Shown here piece by piece: positions 1 to 7,376 of a stretch of DNA of 64,000 bases. The first letter of the stretch is position 1. Each line of letters opens with the position of its first letter. Position numbers and translations under genes: made by a program. The stretch comes from Pseudomonadales bacterium (GTDB taxonomy: Bacteria; Pseudomonadota; Gammaproteobacteria; Pseudomonadales; Azotimanducaceae), in NCBI GenBank assembly GCA_024234635.1, contig JACKNX010000018.1:1-64000 (forward strand), in the 5' to 3' direction. The notes under the pieces were generated by a model. The model did no database searches and was not told the DNA's origin. It was given only the letters and a program-made list of their open reading frames with translations.

Positions 1-1
1 C

Positions 2-1384
2 GCGCACTGCCAGCGTATCGGCAGGCAGTTCGGCCTGTACGACAAAGCGCTGTTTCACACCGAAGTTACCGGCGTGACCTGGGAGCAGGAGGCGGCACGC
101 TGGCGCATCACCACCAATCGCGGCGACAGCTTCACGGCGCGGTTCATCGGCCTCGGCACGGGGCCGCTGCACGTGCCCAAGCTGCCGGGAATTCCGGGTA
201 TCGACGACTTCCTGGGACATGCCTTCCACACCAGCCGCTGGGACTACGACTACACCGGCGGTGATCCGTCGGGGGCGCCGATGACAAAGCTGAAGGACAG
301 ACGCGTCGCCGTCATCGGCACCGGTGCAACCGCCGTGCAATGTGTGCCCCACCTCGCCCGGGACGCCGGCGAACTGTACGTATTCCAGCGCACGCCCTCC
401 TCCGTTGACGTGCGCGCCAACGCGCCCATCGATCCCGACTGGTTTGCCAGCATCGCCACGCCGGGATGGCAGCAGCGCTGGCTGGAAAATTTCACCGCCA
501 ACCAGACCGGCGGAAACGCCAGCGAGGACCTGGTGCAGGACGGCTGGACCGATCTCTCACGCCGTATACGCACGCACATCCTGGCGCTGCCGCCGGAACA
601 GCGAACGCCACGCAACATGCTGGCGGCCTACGAGGATTCCGACTTCGAAAAAATGGAGGAGATCCGCGCCCGTGTCGATGCGCTTGTGATCGACCGGGAG
701 ACGGCACAGCACCTCAAGGCCTGGTACCGCCAGCTGTGCAAGCGACCGTGTTTCCATGACGACTACCTGCAGGCCTTCAATCGACCGAATACGCATCTCA
801 TCGACACCGATGGCAAGGGCGTGGAACGCATCACCGCACGCGGCGTGGTGGTTGCCGGCCGGGAATACGCGGTGGACTGCATCGTCTATGCCTCCGGCTT
901 CGAGGTGGGCACGGAGTGGACGCGCCGCGCCAACTTCGACCTCACTGGTCGCGACGGTCGCAAACTGAGCGAGCACTGGCGGGAAGGCATGCGCTCCAAG
1001 CACGGCATCCACGTGCACGGGTTTCCCAATGCGTTCTACGTGCAGCCGACCCAGGGCGCCAATCTCATTTCGAACGTGCCGCACAACCTCACCGAAGCGG
1101 CGCGCACCATTGCCACCGTCATCCGCCATGCGCTGGATACCGGCGCGCGGGAGGTAGAGGTGACAAAGGCGGCGGAAGACGCCTGGGTGGCGCTCCTGCT
1201 GACCGGGGCGGGGCGCATGATCGGCGCGCCGGACTGCACGCCGGGTTACTACAACAACGAGGGACAGGACCCCGGCCCGCGTGCGAAACTCAACGTCGGC
1301 TATCCAGCCGGCGCCACGGCGTATTTCCAGTATCTGGCCGGGTGGCGGGATGACGGCCGGTTCGAAGGACTGAACTTTCGCTGA
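2..1384 (+). CDS. Flavin-containing monooxygenase, Baeyer-Villiger type (5' end cut by window edge)
   Basis: The reading frame is open to the left edge, so the N-terminal FAD Rossmann motif lies outside the window; 460 residues are visible. The Baeyer-Villiger fingerprint FxGxxxHxxxW(D/P) is complete at bases 209-244 (F-L-G-H-A-F-H-T-S-R-W-D). A second nucleotide-binding loop, V-I-G-T-G-A-T-A at about 311-334, fits the NADPH site. Family enzymes insert oxygen next to a ketone using FAD, NADPH and O2, giving esters or lactones. It ends 29 bases before an exported dienelactone hydrolase-type gene, so the pair may act in sequence, though the hydrolase is predicted periplasmic. Substrate cannot be read from sequence; N-oxidising flavin monooxygenase is the alternative. 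Confidence 0.85.
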   Translation, partial: AHCQRIGRQFGLYDKALFHTEVTGVTWEQEAARWRITTNRGDSFTARFIGLGTGPLHVPKLPGIPGIDDFLGHAFHTSRWDYDYTGGDPSGAPMTKLKDRRVAVIGTGATAVQCVPHLARDAGELYVFQRTPSSVDVRANAPIDPDWFASIATPGWQQRWLENFTANQTGGNASEDLVQDGWTDLSRRIRTHILALPPEQRTPRNMLAAYEDSDFEKMEEIRARVDALVIDRETAQHLKAWYRQLCKRPCFHDDYLQAFNRPNTHLIDTDGKGVERITARGVVVAGREYAVDCIVYASGFEVGTEWTRRANFDLTGRDGRKLSEHWREGMRSKHGIHVHGFPNAFYVQPTQGANLISNVPHNLTEAARTIATVIRHALDTGAREVEVTKAAEDAWVALLLTGAGRMIGAPDCTPGYYNNEGQDPGPRAKLNVGYPAGATAYFQYLAGWRDDGRFEGLNFR

Positions 1385-1413
1385 GACGAATCGTTGCAAC
1401 GGGGAGAACACGC

Positions 1414-2289
1414 ATGTGTGACGAACATACCGCAAAGGACAACGCGCGCCTGCTGGGTGACACCGGCTTGTCGCGACGCCGCTTCACCACGCTTGGCGCC
1501 GCACTCGCCACCGCCTTTGCCATGCCGCGCGGGGCCTGGGCCGCGGACCTTGCGGAGGCTGAGGTAGATGTCACCACACCGGACGGTGTGGCGGATTGTT
1601 ACTTCGTACACCCGGCCACCGGCCGCCACGCCGCGGTCATCCTGTGGCCCGACATCCTCGGCTTGCGTGCCGCCTACCGCACCATGGGCAAACGCCTGGC
1701 CGCCGAAGGCTACGCCGTGCTCGTGGTGAATCCCTACTACCGCACGACGAAGGCGCCGGCTTTCGAGGCAGGCGCCAGCTTCCAGGACGACGCCGTACGC
1801 ACGAAGGCCTTCGGACTGATGCAGACGCTGACCGCCGATACCAACACCACGGATGCGAAGGCGTTCGCGGCTTTTCTCGACGCGCAGGCGGCGGTGGATA
1901 CATCACGCCGCATGGGCACCATGGGCTACTGCATGGGCGGGCCGATCACCATGCGCACCGCGGCGGCATTGCCGGACCGCATCGGAGCCGGCGCCTCCTT
2001 TCACGGTGCCGCACTGGTGACTGACAAGCCCGACAGCCCACACCTGCTGGTGCCATCGATGCATGCCGGTTTTCTCATCGCCATCGCCGCCAACGATGAC
2101 GAGCGGCAGCCGGAGGCCAAGGACGTGCTGCGCAAGGCCTACGACGAGGCAGGCGTAGCGGCGGAAATCGAGGTATACGAAGGCGCCATGCACGGCTGGT
2201 GCACGATCGACTCGCCGGTGTACCACGAAGCGCAGGCGGAACGGGCATGGGGTCGGATGCTGGCGCTGTTCAAACAGCAGCTCGCCTGA
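1414..2289 (+). CDS. Dienelactone hydrolase family protein with Tat signal
   Basis: A 291-residue alpha/beta hydrolase. The N-terminus has a twin-arginine motif (S20-R-R-R-F-T) and a hydrophobic stretch ending in A-W-A near residue 43, so export as a folded protein is predicted. The nucleophile elbow is G-Y-C-M-G-G with Cys173; Asp228 or Asp229 and His260 complete the Cys-Asp-His triad typical of dienelactone hydrolases, which open enol-lactones and related esters. An SD-like GGGGAGAA precedes the ATG. It follows the monooxygenase with a 29-base gap, probably in one transcript. Periplasmic location is unusual for a classical ortho-cleavage lactonase, so the substrate is open. Confidence 0.85.
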   Translation: MCDEHTAKDNARLLGDTGLSRRRFTTLGAALATAFAMPRGAWAADLAEAEVDVTTPDGVADCYFVHPATGRHAAVILWPDILGLRAAYRTMGKRLAAEGYAVLVVNPYYRTTKAPAFEAGASFQDDAVRTKAFGLMQTLTADTNTTDAKAFAAFLDAQAAVDTSRRMGTMGYCMGGPITMRTAAALPDRIGAGASFHGAALVTDKPDSPHLLVPSMHAGFLIAIAANDDERQPEAKDVLRKAYDEAGVAAEIEVYEGAMHGWCTIDSPVYHEAQAERAWGRMLALFKQQLA

Positions 2290-2336
2290 GCCTGTTGTCT
2301 GCGCGGGCTGCGCCAGCAACCTGCCGCGCAACCGCA

Positions 2337-2366
2337 AGCCCGCGCCTATCCCGAACGGGGCGGGCT
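2337..2366. other. Inverted repeat between convergent genes
   Basis: Seven-base arms AGCCCGC (2337-2343) and GCGGGCT (2360-2366) flank a 16-base loop between the converging hydrolase and YjdF-like genes. There is no T tract, so an intrinsic terminator is only a weak possibility. Confidence 0.25.
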
Positions 2367-3033
2367 ACACCGGACGCCGGGCGAACACCGTCAGCCCGAG
2401 GATGCCGCCGAGGCTTGCCAGGAACATGTCCTTGTGAGCGTCCCATACGTCACCCTGGGTACCCAGGTAGGCCACGCCGAGATCGCCGCCAAACAGCTCC
2501 GCAGCTCCCCACTCGAATAGTTCGAACAGCATCGACCCCGCCATCACCAGCGTGACCGCCACACCGTTTCGCCACCAGCCGACCGCTCCGGACGTCCGCA
2601 CGTACCACTCCCGCAGCGGATGCACCAGCAGGAGACCGAACAGAAAGTGCACAAGCCGGTCGAAATGATTGCGCTGCCAGCCAACCAGTTCATTGAAGGT
2701 GCTGCCAGTGAGCCAGGCAAACGCATCGTCATACGGCACCCTGGCATAGGTATAGTGCGCCCCCACTTCATGCAGGCAGAGAAAGACGAATATCAGCCCG
2801 TATGAGAGGCTCGTGAACCGGAACCGACGCCACGTGCCGACAAGCACGCCGAGCGTAAGTACCACCAGCACGTTTTCGAGCGCCCAGTCGTGGCGATCGA
2901 GCGGCGCAACGGCAAGCACCAGGAACTCCAGCCCAAACACGAGAAGCAGCGAGGCAACCAGCGCACTGGATGCGTCGCGCGCGCAACCTGGATCGCCACC
3001 TGGAGCGCCACCGGAAACTTCGTGCGCCGCCAT
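2365..3033 (-). CDS. DUF2238 / YjdF-like integral membrane protein
   Basis: A 222-residue protein with about six hydrophobic segments, close in length to E. coli YjdF (209 aa). The family signature is visible: H88-E89-V-G-A-H93-Y-T-Y, an N-x-F-D-R-L-V-H-F segment near residues 122-130, and F-E-L-F-E-W near the end. The conserved His and acidic residues inside or beside membrane segments suggest a metal or cofactor role, but no function is established. It starts 12 bases after the SUI1-family gene, at the tail of the PepSY-phoP-phoQ run, and is probably co-transcribed. Confidence 0.8.
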   Translation of the reverse strand: MAAHEVSGGAPGGDPGCARDASSALVASLLLVFGLEFLVLAVAPLDRHDWALENVLVVLTLGVLVGTWRRFRFTSLSYGLIFVFLCLHEVGAHYTYARVPYDDAFAWLTGSTFNELVGWQRNHFDRLVHFLFGLLLVHPLREWYVRTSGAVGWWRNGVAVTLVMAGSMLFELFEWGAAELFGGDLGVAYLGTQGDVWDAHKDMFLASLGGILGLTVFARRPV

Positions 3034-3045
3034 GCGGGCGTCCCT

Positions 3046-3414
3046 TCAACCGCCCGCAATCTTTACGACGTAGCCCGCCGCTTCCAGCAACGGTTTGATC
3101 TTCTGTCGCTGTTCTCCCTGCAACTCGATCACACCCTCCTTGACGGCCCCACCAACGCCGCAGGCCGCCTTGAGCCGCTTTGCCAGTTCCTTGAGCAGCG
3201 CTTCATCGCCCGGCAGTCCCCGCACGAGGGTGACCCCGGCGCCCTTGCGACCCTTGGTCTCCCGGTGCAGACGAACGATGCCATCGCCCGCGGCCGCCAC
3301 CACCGGGTGTTTCTTTGCGCACACACAGGCGGCCACGGCACGCAGACATCCCGGACAGATGCGCCCCTGATCCGTGCTGTAGACACGCCGGCTGCTATCG
3401 CCTGAACGGGAAAT
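3046..3414 (-). CDS. yciH: SUI1/eIF1 family protein YciH, probable ATT start
   Basis: The C-terminal 80 residues are a SUI1 domain (G-D-G-I-V-R-L, G-R-K-G-A-G-V, V-K-E-G-V-I-E-L-Q-G). YciH binds the small ribosomal subunit and affects start-site fidelity. An in-frame GTG at 3336 would remove the conserved family N-terminus, but the frame stays open upstream and reads S-S-R-R-V-Y-S-T-D-Q-G-R-I, matching E. coli YciH (S-R-L-V-Y-S-T-E-T-G-R-I), then C-P-G-C and C-V-C, a likely zinc knuckle. Between the upstream stop and this conserved part there is no ATG, GTG or TTG. The only start-like codon is ATT at 3414-3412, 8 bases after AAGGAG. That gives 122 residues. Family identity is firm; the start is inferred. 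Confidence 0.8.
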   Translation of the reverse strand: MSRSGDSSRRVYSTDQGRICPGCLRAVAACVCAKKHPVVAAAGDGIVRLHRETKGRKGAGVTLVRGLPGDEALLKELAKRLKAACGVGGAVKEGVIELQGEQRQKIKPLLEAAGYVVKIAGG

Positions 3415-3428
3415 TGCCCTCTCTCCTT
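3412..3428 (-). promoter_or_regulatory. Shine-Dalgarno and putative ATT initiation codon of the SUI1 gene
   Basis: On the minus strand AAGGAG is followed by AGAGGGCA and then ATT. The strong SD and the lack of any standard start upstream of conserved sequence support non-canonical initiation, as known for infC, whose AUU start makes it sensitive to initiation fidelity. Confidence 0.55.
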
Positions 3429-3456
3429 GCTGCCATCACCGGATGCGCCGGGCGGC

Positions 3457-4788
3457 TCATCGCAGTTCGATCTCGATGCGCGCCCCACCCAGCGGACTCT
3501 CGCCGATGGTGAGGGATGCACCATACGCCGCCACCAGATCCGCCACCACGGACAGACCGATGCCCTGCCCCTGCTGCACTTCGTCCGCGCGAATACCCCG
3601 GTGCAGCACTTCCTCGCGAAGGTGTTCGGGTATGCCGGGGCCGTCATCATCCACCGTTACTGCCACCCCACCCGGGGTACGCCGGGCGCTCACCACAATC
3701 TGTCCGCGGCTGTACTTGAAGGCATTTTCCAGCACGTTGCCGAAGATCTCCATGAGATCGCCTTCATCGCCACGCACCCGCAGTTCCGGGTCGATTTCCT
3801 GGGTGAGCGCCACCGCACGGTCAACGTAGGCGGTGCGCAGCGCGCGCGCCAGCCGGCCGATGAGCACACCGAGTTCCACGCTGGCGCCCACCACGACAGG
3901 ACCACGCACCGAGGCGCGCGAAAGCTGATGGTGCACCGTGCTTTCCATGCGCGAGAGCTGCTCCCGCAGCAGTTCCGACGCTTCGCCATTCGCTTCGTCG
4001 AGGGCATTGCGCGCCACGGCCAGTGGCGTTTTCAGGCTGTGCGCAAGATCGTCCAGCGCATTGCGGTACCGGGTGCGGGAACGCCGCTCGTGTTCCACGA
4101 AACGGTCGAGATTGTCCGCCAGCACCTTGAGCTCCGGCGGATAGTCGTCGGACAGGGATTCGCGTCCGCCCTCCTCCAGTTCCTGCACTTCACCCGCCAT
4201 CTGGCGCAGGGGCCGGAGCCCCCAGCGCAGGGCGAGCAACTGGGCGGCGATGAACAGCACCAGCACGCCTGACAGACCCAGCCAGAGATTGCGCTGGAAG
4301 TTGCGGACGGTGCGCTCGAACGCCCGGGTCTCCGTGGCAACCGTAAACGTCAGCACCGCGCCGTCTTCCGCCCCCCAGGACACCGCATAGCTGAGGTAGT
4401 AGAACGGTCCCTCGGCCCCGTGATCCTCCGTGAACCGGAATTCACCGGGGTCCATGGCCAGCACGTATTCGGGAAACGGCACGTCGCTGGTGAGCGCGGA
4501 CGGCGACTTCCACCCGCGATTGCTGTCACGCATCAGCACACTGGCGTAGAGACCACTCTCCGGCTGGTTGAGGCGGGGCTCCGGCAGATCGGCGGCCAGT
4601 GCGATGCGGCCACTTCGATAGTCGACCACGCCCATCAGCGAGTAGGTCACCAGGCGCAGCTGCTGCTCCGCGCCGGCCACGACGCTGGCCTTGAAGGAGC
4701 GATCCAGGATGATGCCCGCCAGGGCCAGACAGGTACCGAGAACGAGGGTGGTGGTGAATAGCAGGCGGGTTTGTATACCCGCTTTCAA
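3457..4788 (-). CDS. phoQ: PhoQ-type sensor histidine kinase
   Basis: A 443-residue membrane sensor: TM1 at about residues 8-28, a periplasmic domain of about 140 residues, TM2 at about 165-187, HAMP, then the kinase core. The phosphoacceptor is in L-A-H-S-L-K-T-P-L near residue 249; the N box (N-V-L-E-N-A-F-K-Y), G1 box (D-D-D-G-P-G-I-P) and G2 box (G-Q-G-I-G-L-S) are intact. It overlaps phoP by 4 bases. PhoQ orthologs sense low divalent cations, cationic peptides or pH, but the sensor domain diverges and the signal here is uncertain. The symbol reflects closest family resemblance. Confidence 0.8.
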   Translation of the reverse strand: MKAGIQTRLLFTTTLVLGTCLALAGIILDRSFKASVVAGAEQQLRLVTYSLMGVVDYRSGRIALAADLPEPRLNQPESGLYASVLMRDSNRGWKSPSALTSDVPFPEYVLAMDPGEFRFTEDHGAEGPFYYLSYAVSWGAEDGAVLTFTVATETRAFERTVRNFQRNLWLGLSGVLVLFIAAQLLALRWGLRPLRQMAGEVQELEEGGRESLSDDYPPELKVLADNLDRFVEHERRSRTRYRNALDDLAHSLKTPLAVARNALDEANGEASELLREQLSRMESTVHHQLSRASVRGPVVVGASVELGVLIGRLARALRTAYVDRAVALTQEIDPELRVRGDEGDLMEIFGNVLENAFKYSRGQIVVSARRTPGGVAVTVDDDGPGIPEHLREEVLHRGIRADEVQQGQGIGLSVVADLVAAYGASLTIGESPLGGARIEIELR

Positions 4789-5456
4789 GCGCCCGTTTCC
4801 GCCGTGAACCGGTAACCCTGTCCGCGTACCGTGCGGATGGGATTCATCGGGTCCAGCTTCTTGCGCAGACGCCCGACGAACACCTCGATGACGTTGCTGT
4901 CGCGATCGAAATCCTGCTCGTACAGGTGGTCGGTGAGTTCGGTTTTGCTGACCACCCGATTGGGATTGAGCATCAGGTATTCCAGAACCTTGTACTCATA
5001 GGCCGTGAGCTCCACCGGACTGCCGGCGACCCGAACCTCCTTCTTCGACGTGTCGAGCTTCAGATCTCCGTGCTCGAGCACCGGCGAGGAATAACCGGCC
5101 GCGCGGCGGATCAGCGCATTCAACCGCGCCAGCAGTTCTTCCATCTGGAACGGTTTGGTCAGATAGTCATCCGCCCCGGCCTCCAGCCCTTTCACCTTGT
5201 CCTGCCAGTTGCCCCGTGCAGTGAGAATGAGCACGGGCATGGTGCGCTCACCCTCGCGCAGGCGGCGGATGAGACTCATGCCATCCAGGCGCGGCAGGCC
5301 GAGGTCGATCACGGCGGCGTCGTAATCGTACTCGTTGCCGAAGTACAGTCCTTCCTCGCCATCCTTCGCGGTGTCCACCACAAAACCCGCGCCGCGCAGG
5401 GCACTACCCAGTTGCGCGGCCAGCGCCGCTTCGTCTTCGACAATGAGAACACGCAT
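4785..5456 (-). CDS. phoP: PhoP-type OmpR-family response regulator
   Basis: A 223-residue regulator. The receiver (residues 1-115) carries the acidic pocket E8-D9, phosphoacceptor Asp51 in V-I-D-L-G-L-P, and Lys in L-T-K-P-F. The C-terminal winged helix has the typical E-Y-K-V-L-E-Y-L and R-G-Q-G-Y-R-F ends. The stop overlaps the phoQ start by 4 bases, and the gene lies 6 bases after a PepSY protein gene. PepSY upstream of a PhoP/QseB-type pair recurs in proteobacteria and suggests an accessory periplasmic regulator. Divergent family members (QseB, CarR-like) cannot be excluded. Confidence 0.85.
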   Translation of the reverse strand: MRVLIVEDEAALAAQLGSALRGAGFVVDTAKDGEEGLYFGNEYDYDAAVIDLGLPRLDGMSLIRRLREGERTMPVLILTARGNWQDKVKGLEAGADDYLTKPFQMEELLARLNALIRRAAGYSSPVLEHGDLKLDTSKKEVRVAGSPVELTAYEYKVLEYLMLNPNRVVSKTELTDHLYEQDFDRDSNVIEVFVGRLRKKLDPMNPIRTVRGQGYRFTAETGA

Positions 5457-5462
5457 GGGAAT

Positions 5463-5798
5463 TTACTCGCTGTCGATCCGGCCTTTGTGGTCGACGAACC
5501 AGATCTGCACGAGCCGCTCGTCCACCAGGACCCGCACCTGATACCCGCTCTCCGCGCCTCTGCTGGCTGGCTGCGCGGACAGCACCCGCCCGCCTGTGCG
5601 GTGACGCACGATCGCCGTGGCGGTCTCCAGGGTAATACCCGGGTCGCGATTGGGTTCCACCAGGTAGTTGCCGGTGGACGCCCGCTGGTAATCGGAGGCA
5701 TGCACGGACGCTGGCAGGGCAAACCCGGCCAGCACGCCTGCCAGAAGCAGGGCGCCGCTCAATCTATCCGTGTGTCTGATTCGGCTGAGAACCCGCAT
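5463..5798 (-). CDS. Exported PepSY-domain protein
   Basis: A 111-residue protein with a signal peptide ending near residue 34 (A-S-V-H-A|S) and a single PepSY domain at about 55-108, including T-A-T-A-I-V-R and a final W-F-V-D-H-K-G-R-I. PepSY domains are small periplasmic modules often linked to protease inhibition or sensor modulation. As first gene of the run with phoP and phoQ it is a candidate modulator of PhoQ. Confidence 0.8.
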   Translation of the reverse strand: MRVLSRIRHTDRLSGALLLAGVLAGFALPASVHASDYQRASTGNYLVEPNRDPGITLETATAIVRHRTGGRVLSAQPASRGAESGYQVRVLVDERLVQIWFVDHKGRIDSE

Positions 5799-5840
5799 GG
5801 TCCACGCCTCCCGTCATGTCACGACTGTGCTGGAAAAAGA

Positions 5841-5846
5841 ATTCTA
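5841..5846 (-). promoter_or_regulatory. Candidate -10 element for the PepSY-phoP-phoQ run
   Basis: TAGAAT on the minus strand, about 43 bases upstream of the PepSY start, matches five of six consensus bases. No good -35 element lies 17 bases upstream, so an activator-dependent promoter is possible. Confidence 0.3.
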
Positions 5847-5893
5847 ACCGCAACCCTGCCGGCTTCGCAGGTATGGCGCACGCTTCCAGACGG

Positions 5894-6469
5894 TCATTCG
5901 GCCGGCGAAATGTGCACCCGTACCCGCAGGGTCGGCCCGGGATCCCGTCGTGTCTGGGTGTGATACACCTGACCGCCGTACTCGTAGGCGACGTCATAGC
6001 CCGCCAGTTCTTCCTGTTCGCGGGTTTCGTCCACGGTGCGGCAGACCCGTTCGGTGCGATAGCGCGTTGCCCCGCCTGCCGTCGTCTGCCGGCGACCGAT
6101 GTCAGCGCCGATGCTGCCACCCAGCACCGCGCCTACCGCCGTTCCGACACGTTTGTTCGTCTTGTGATGACCGACGGCGTTGCCCAGTGCCCCGCCAATA
6201 ATTGCGCCGAGAATGACCGGGGTCGCGGAGCGTCTCGCGGCCGGTTCCGCATAAGCGACTTCTTCTTCGTGGCACTGCTCGACCGGGACGGCGTAGCTGA
6301 CCGTGCGATAGACGGGGCTGGCACTCACGACGCGCGCTTCGGCATAGGAATCCGCGCTGGCCACGCCGGGCAGCGCTGCAAGTGGCAGGGCGGTCAACGC
6401 CGCGCACACCACAACCTTTCGAGACACATGGCCGAAGCCGTTGGCGATCACTCGGGTCAACCCGCTCAT
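5894..6469 (-). CDS. Exported glycine-zipper protein (17-kDa surface antigen type)
   Basis: A 191-residue protein with a signal peptide cleaved near residue 39 (A-S-A|D) and no lipobox. Residues 84-126 form a glycine-zipper 2TM region (G-x3-G repeats such as G-A-I-I-G-G-A-L-G-N-A-V-G), split by H-H-K-T-N-K. The tail is beta-rich. The family sits in the outer membrane or periplasm and is often stress-induced. The SD AGAGG precedes the ATG by 5 bases. The gene diverges from DoxX across a 180-base gap. Confidence 0.8.
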   Translation of the reverse strand: MSGLTRVIANGFGHVSRKVVVCAALTALPLAALPGVASADSYAEARVVSASPVYRTVSYAVPVEQCHEEEVAYAEPAARRSATPVILGAIIGGALGNAVGHHKTNKRVGTAVGAVLGGSIGADIGRRQTTAGGATRYRTERVCRTVDETREQEELAGYDVAYEYGGQVYHTQTRRDPGPTLRVRVHISPAE

Positions 6470-6649
6470 GTCTACCTCTCACAGTCCACGGATCATGGTC
6501 GCCATGCTACCGGCAGGGCCTGAACCTCAAATGAATGTCGGCGCCACGGAACCAATTCCGGCCAGCGGGTCTAACCGGAGGTTGTCACCGGGCGGAACAC
6601 CGTCTCGAGGTGAGATGCGAATCACGGGAAACAGTGGGGGGGAGCCACC

Positions 6650-7333
6650 ATGAACGCAGCAGATCAGCCACTTGCCAGTCGCCTTTATCACCACTTTCTC
6701 AACGTCATCCGCCACTTCGACGGTGTCGCTTCCCTGCTCCTGCGGCTCATCCTGGCGCCCGTACTGATTGCCGCTGGCTGGGAAAAACTCACCGGCGAGA
6801 ACTGGTTCCAGTTCCAGCTCGATTCGTTTCCCTTTCCGTTCAACGTGCTACCCCCCGATTTTTCCTGGTTTCTCGCGTCGTGGACGGAATTCCTGGGCGG
6901 CATCTGCATTCTCTTCGGCATCGGCACACGGCTGTGGGCGCTGCCGCTGGCGGTAACCATGTTTGTTGCCGCCTGGTCCGTGCATCTGCCGAACGGCTGG
7001 CCGGCCATCGCCCCGTCGAAGCCACCCGCCGTGTGCATCGAGGGCTCGGCGGAAAACACCGCTTCCACGGTGTTCGAACGCTACGTCAAGTGTTACAACG
7101 TCAATGCACGCACCGTGGAAGCCTCGAAACGCCTGGAGCGCGCGAAGGGAATCCTGCGTGAACACGGCAACTGGAACTACCTGAACGGCAACGGCAGCCT
7201 CGTCAAGCTGAACAACGGCATCGAGTTCGCCGCCATGTATTTTGCCATGTTGCTGGCGTTGCTTATGATCGGCGGCGGTCGTTACCTGAGCCTGGACTAC
7301 TATCTGGGCCTCTGGCTGAACCGGGAACGATAG
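6650..7333 (+). CDS. DoxX family membrane protein with a large extra-membrane insertion
   Basis: The N-terminal half is DoxX-like: a helix at about 26-44 ending G-W-E-K-L, then two more helices around residues 72-112 (F-L-G-G-I-C-I-L-F-G). The last helix is near 191-210. DoxX proteins usually have about 130-160 residues; this one has 227 because about 75 polar residues (113-190) with two cysteines (129 and 148) sit between the third and fourth helices. Some DoxX proteins join redox systems, so a disulfide in the insert is plausible but unproven. A strong GGGGGAG lies 5 bases before the ATG. Confidence 0.8.
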   Translation: MNAADQPLASRLYHHFLNVIRHFDGVASLLLRLILAPVLIAAGWEKLTGENWFQFQLDSFPFPFNVLPPDFSWFLASWTEFLGGICILFGIGTRLWALPLAVTMFVAAWSVHLPNGWPAIAPSKPPAVCIEGSAENTASTVFERYVKCYNVNARTVEASKRLERAKGILREHGNWNYLNGNGSLVKLNNGIEFAAMYFAMLLALLMIGGGRYLSLDYYLGLWLNRER

Positions 7334-7376
7334 GGTTCCGTCGGCAATCGTACGAAAACAAGGAAATCAACGTTCA

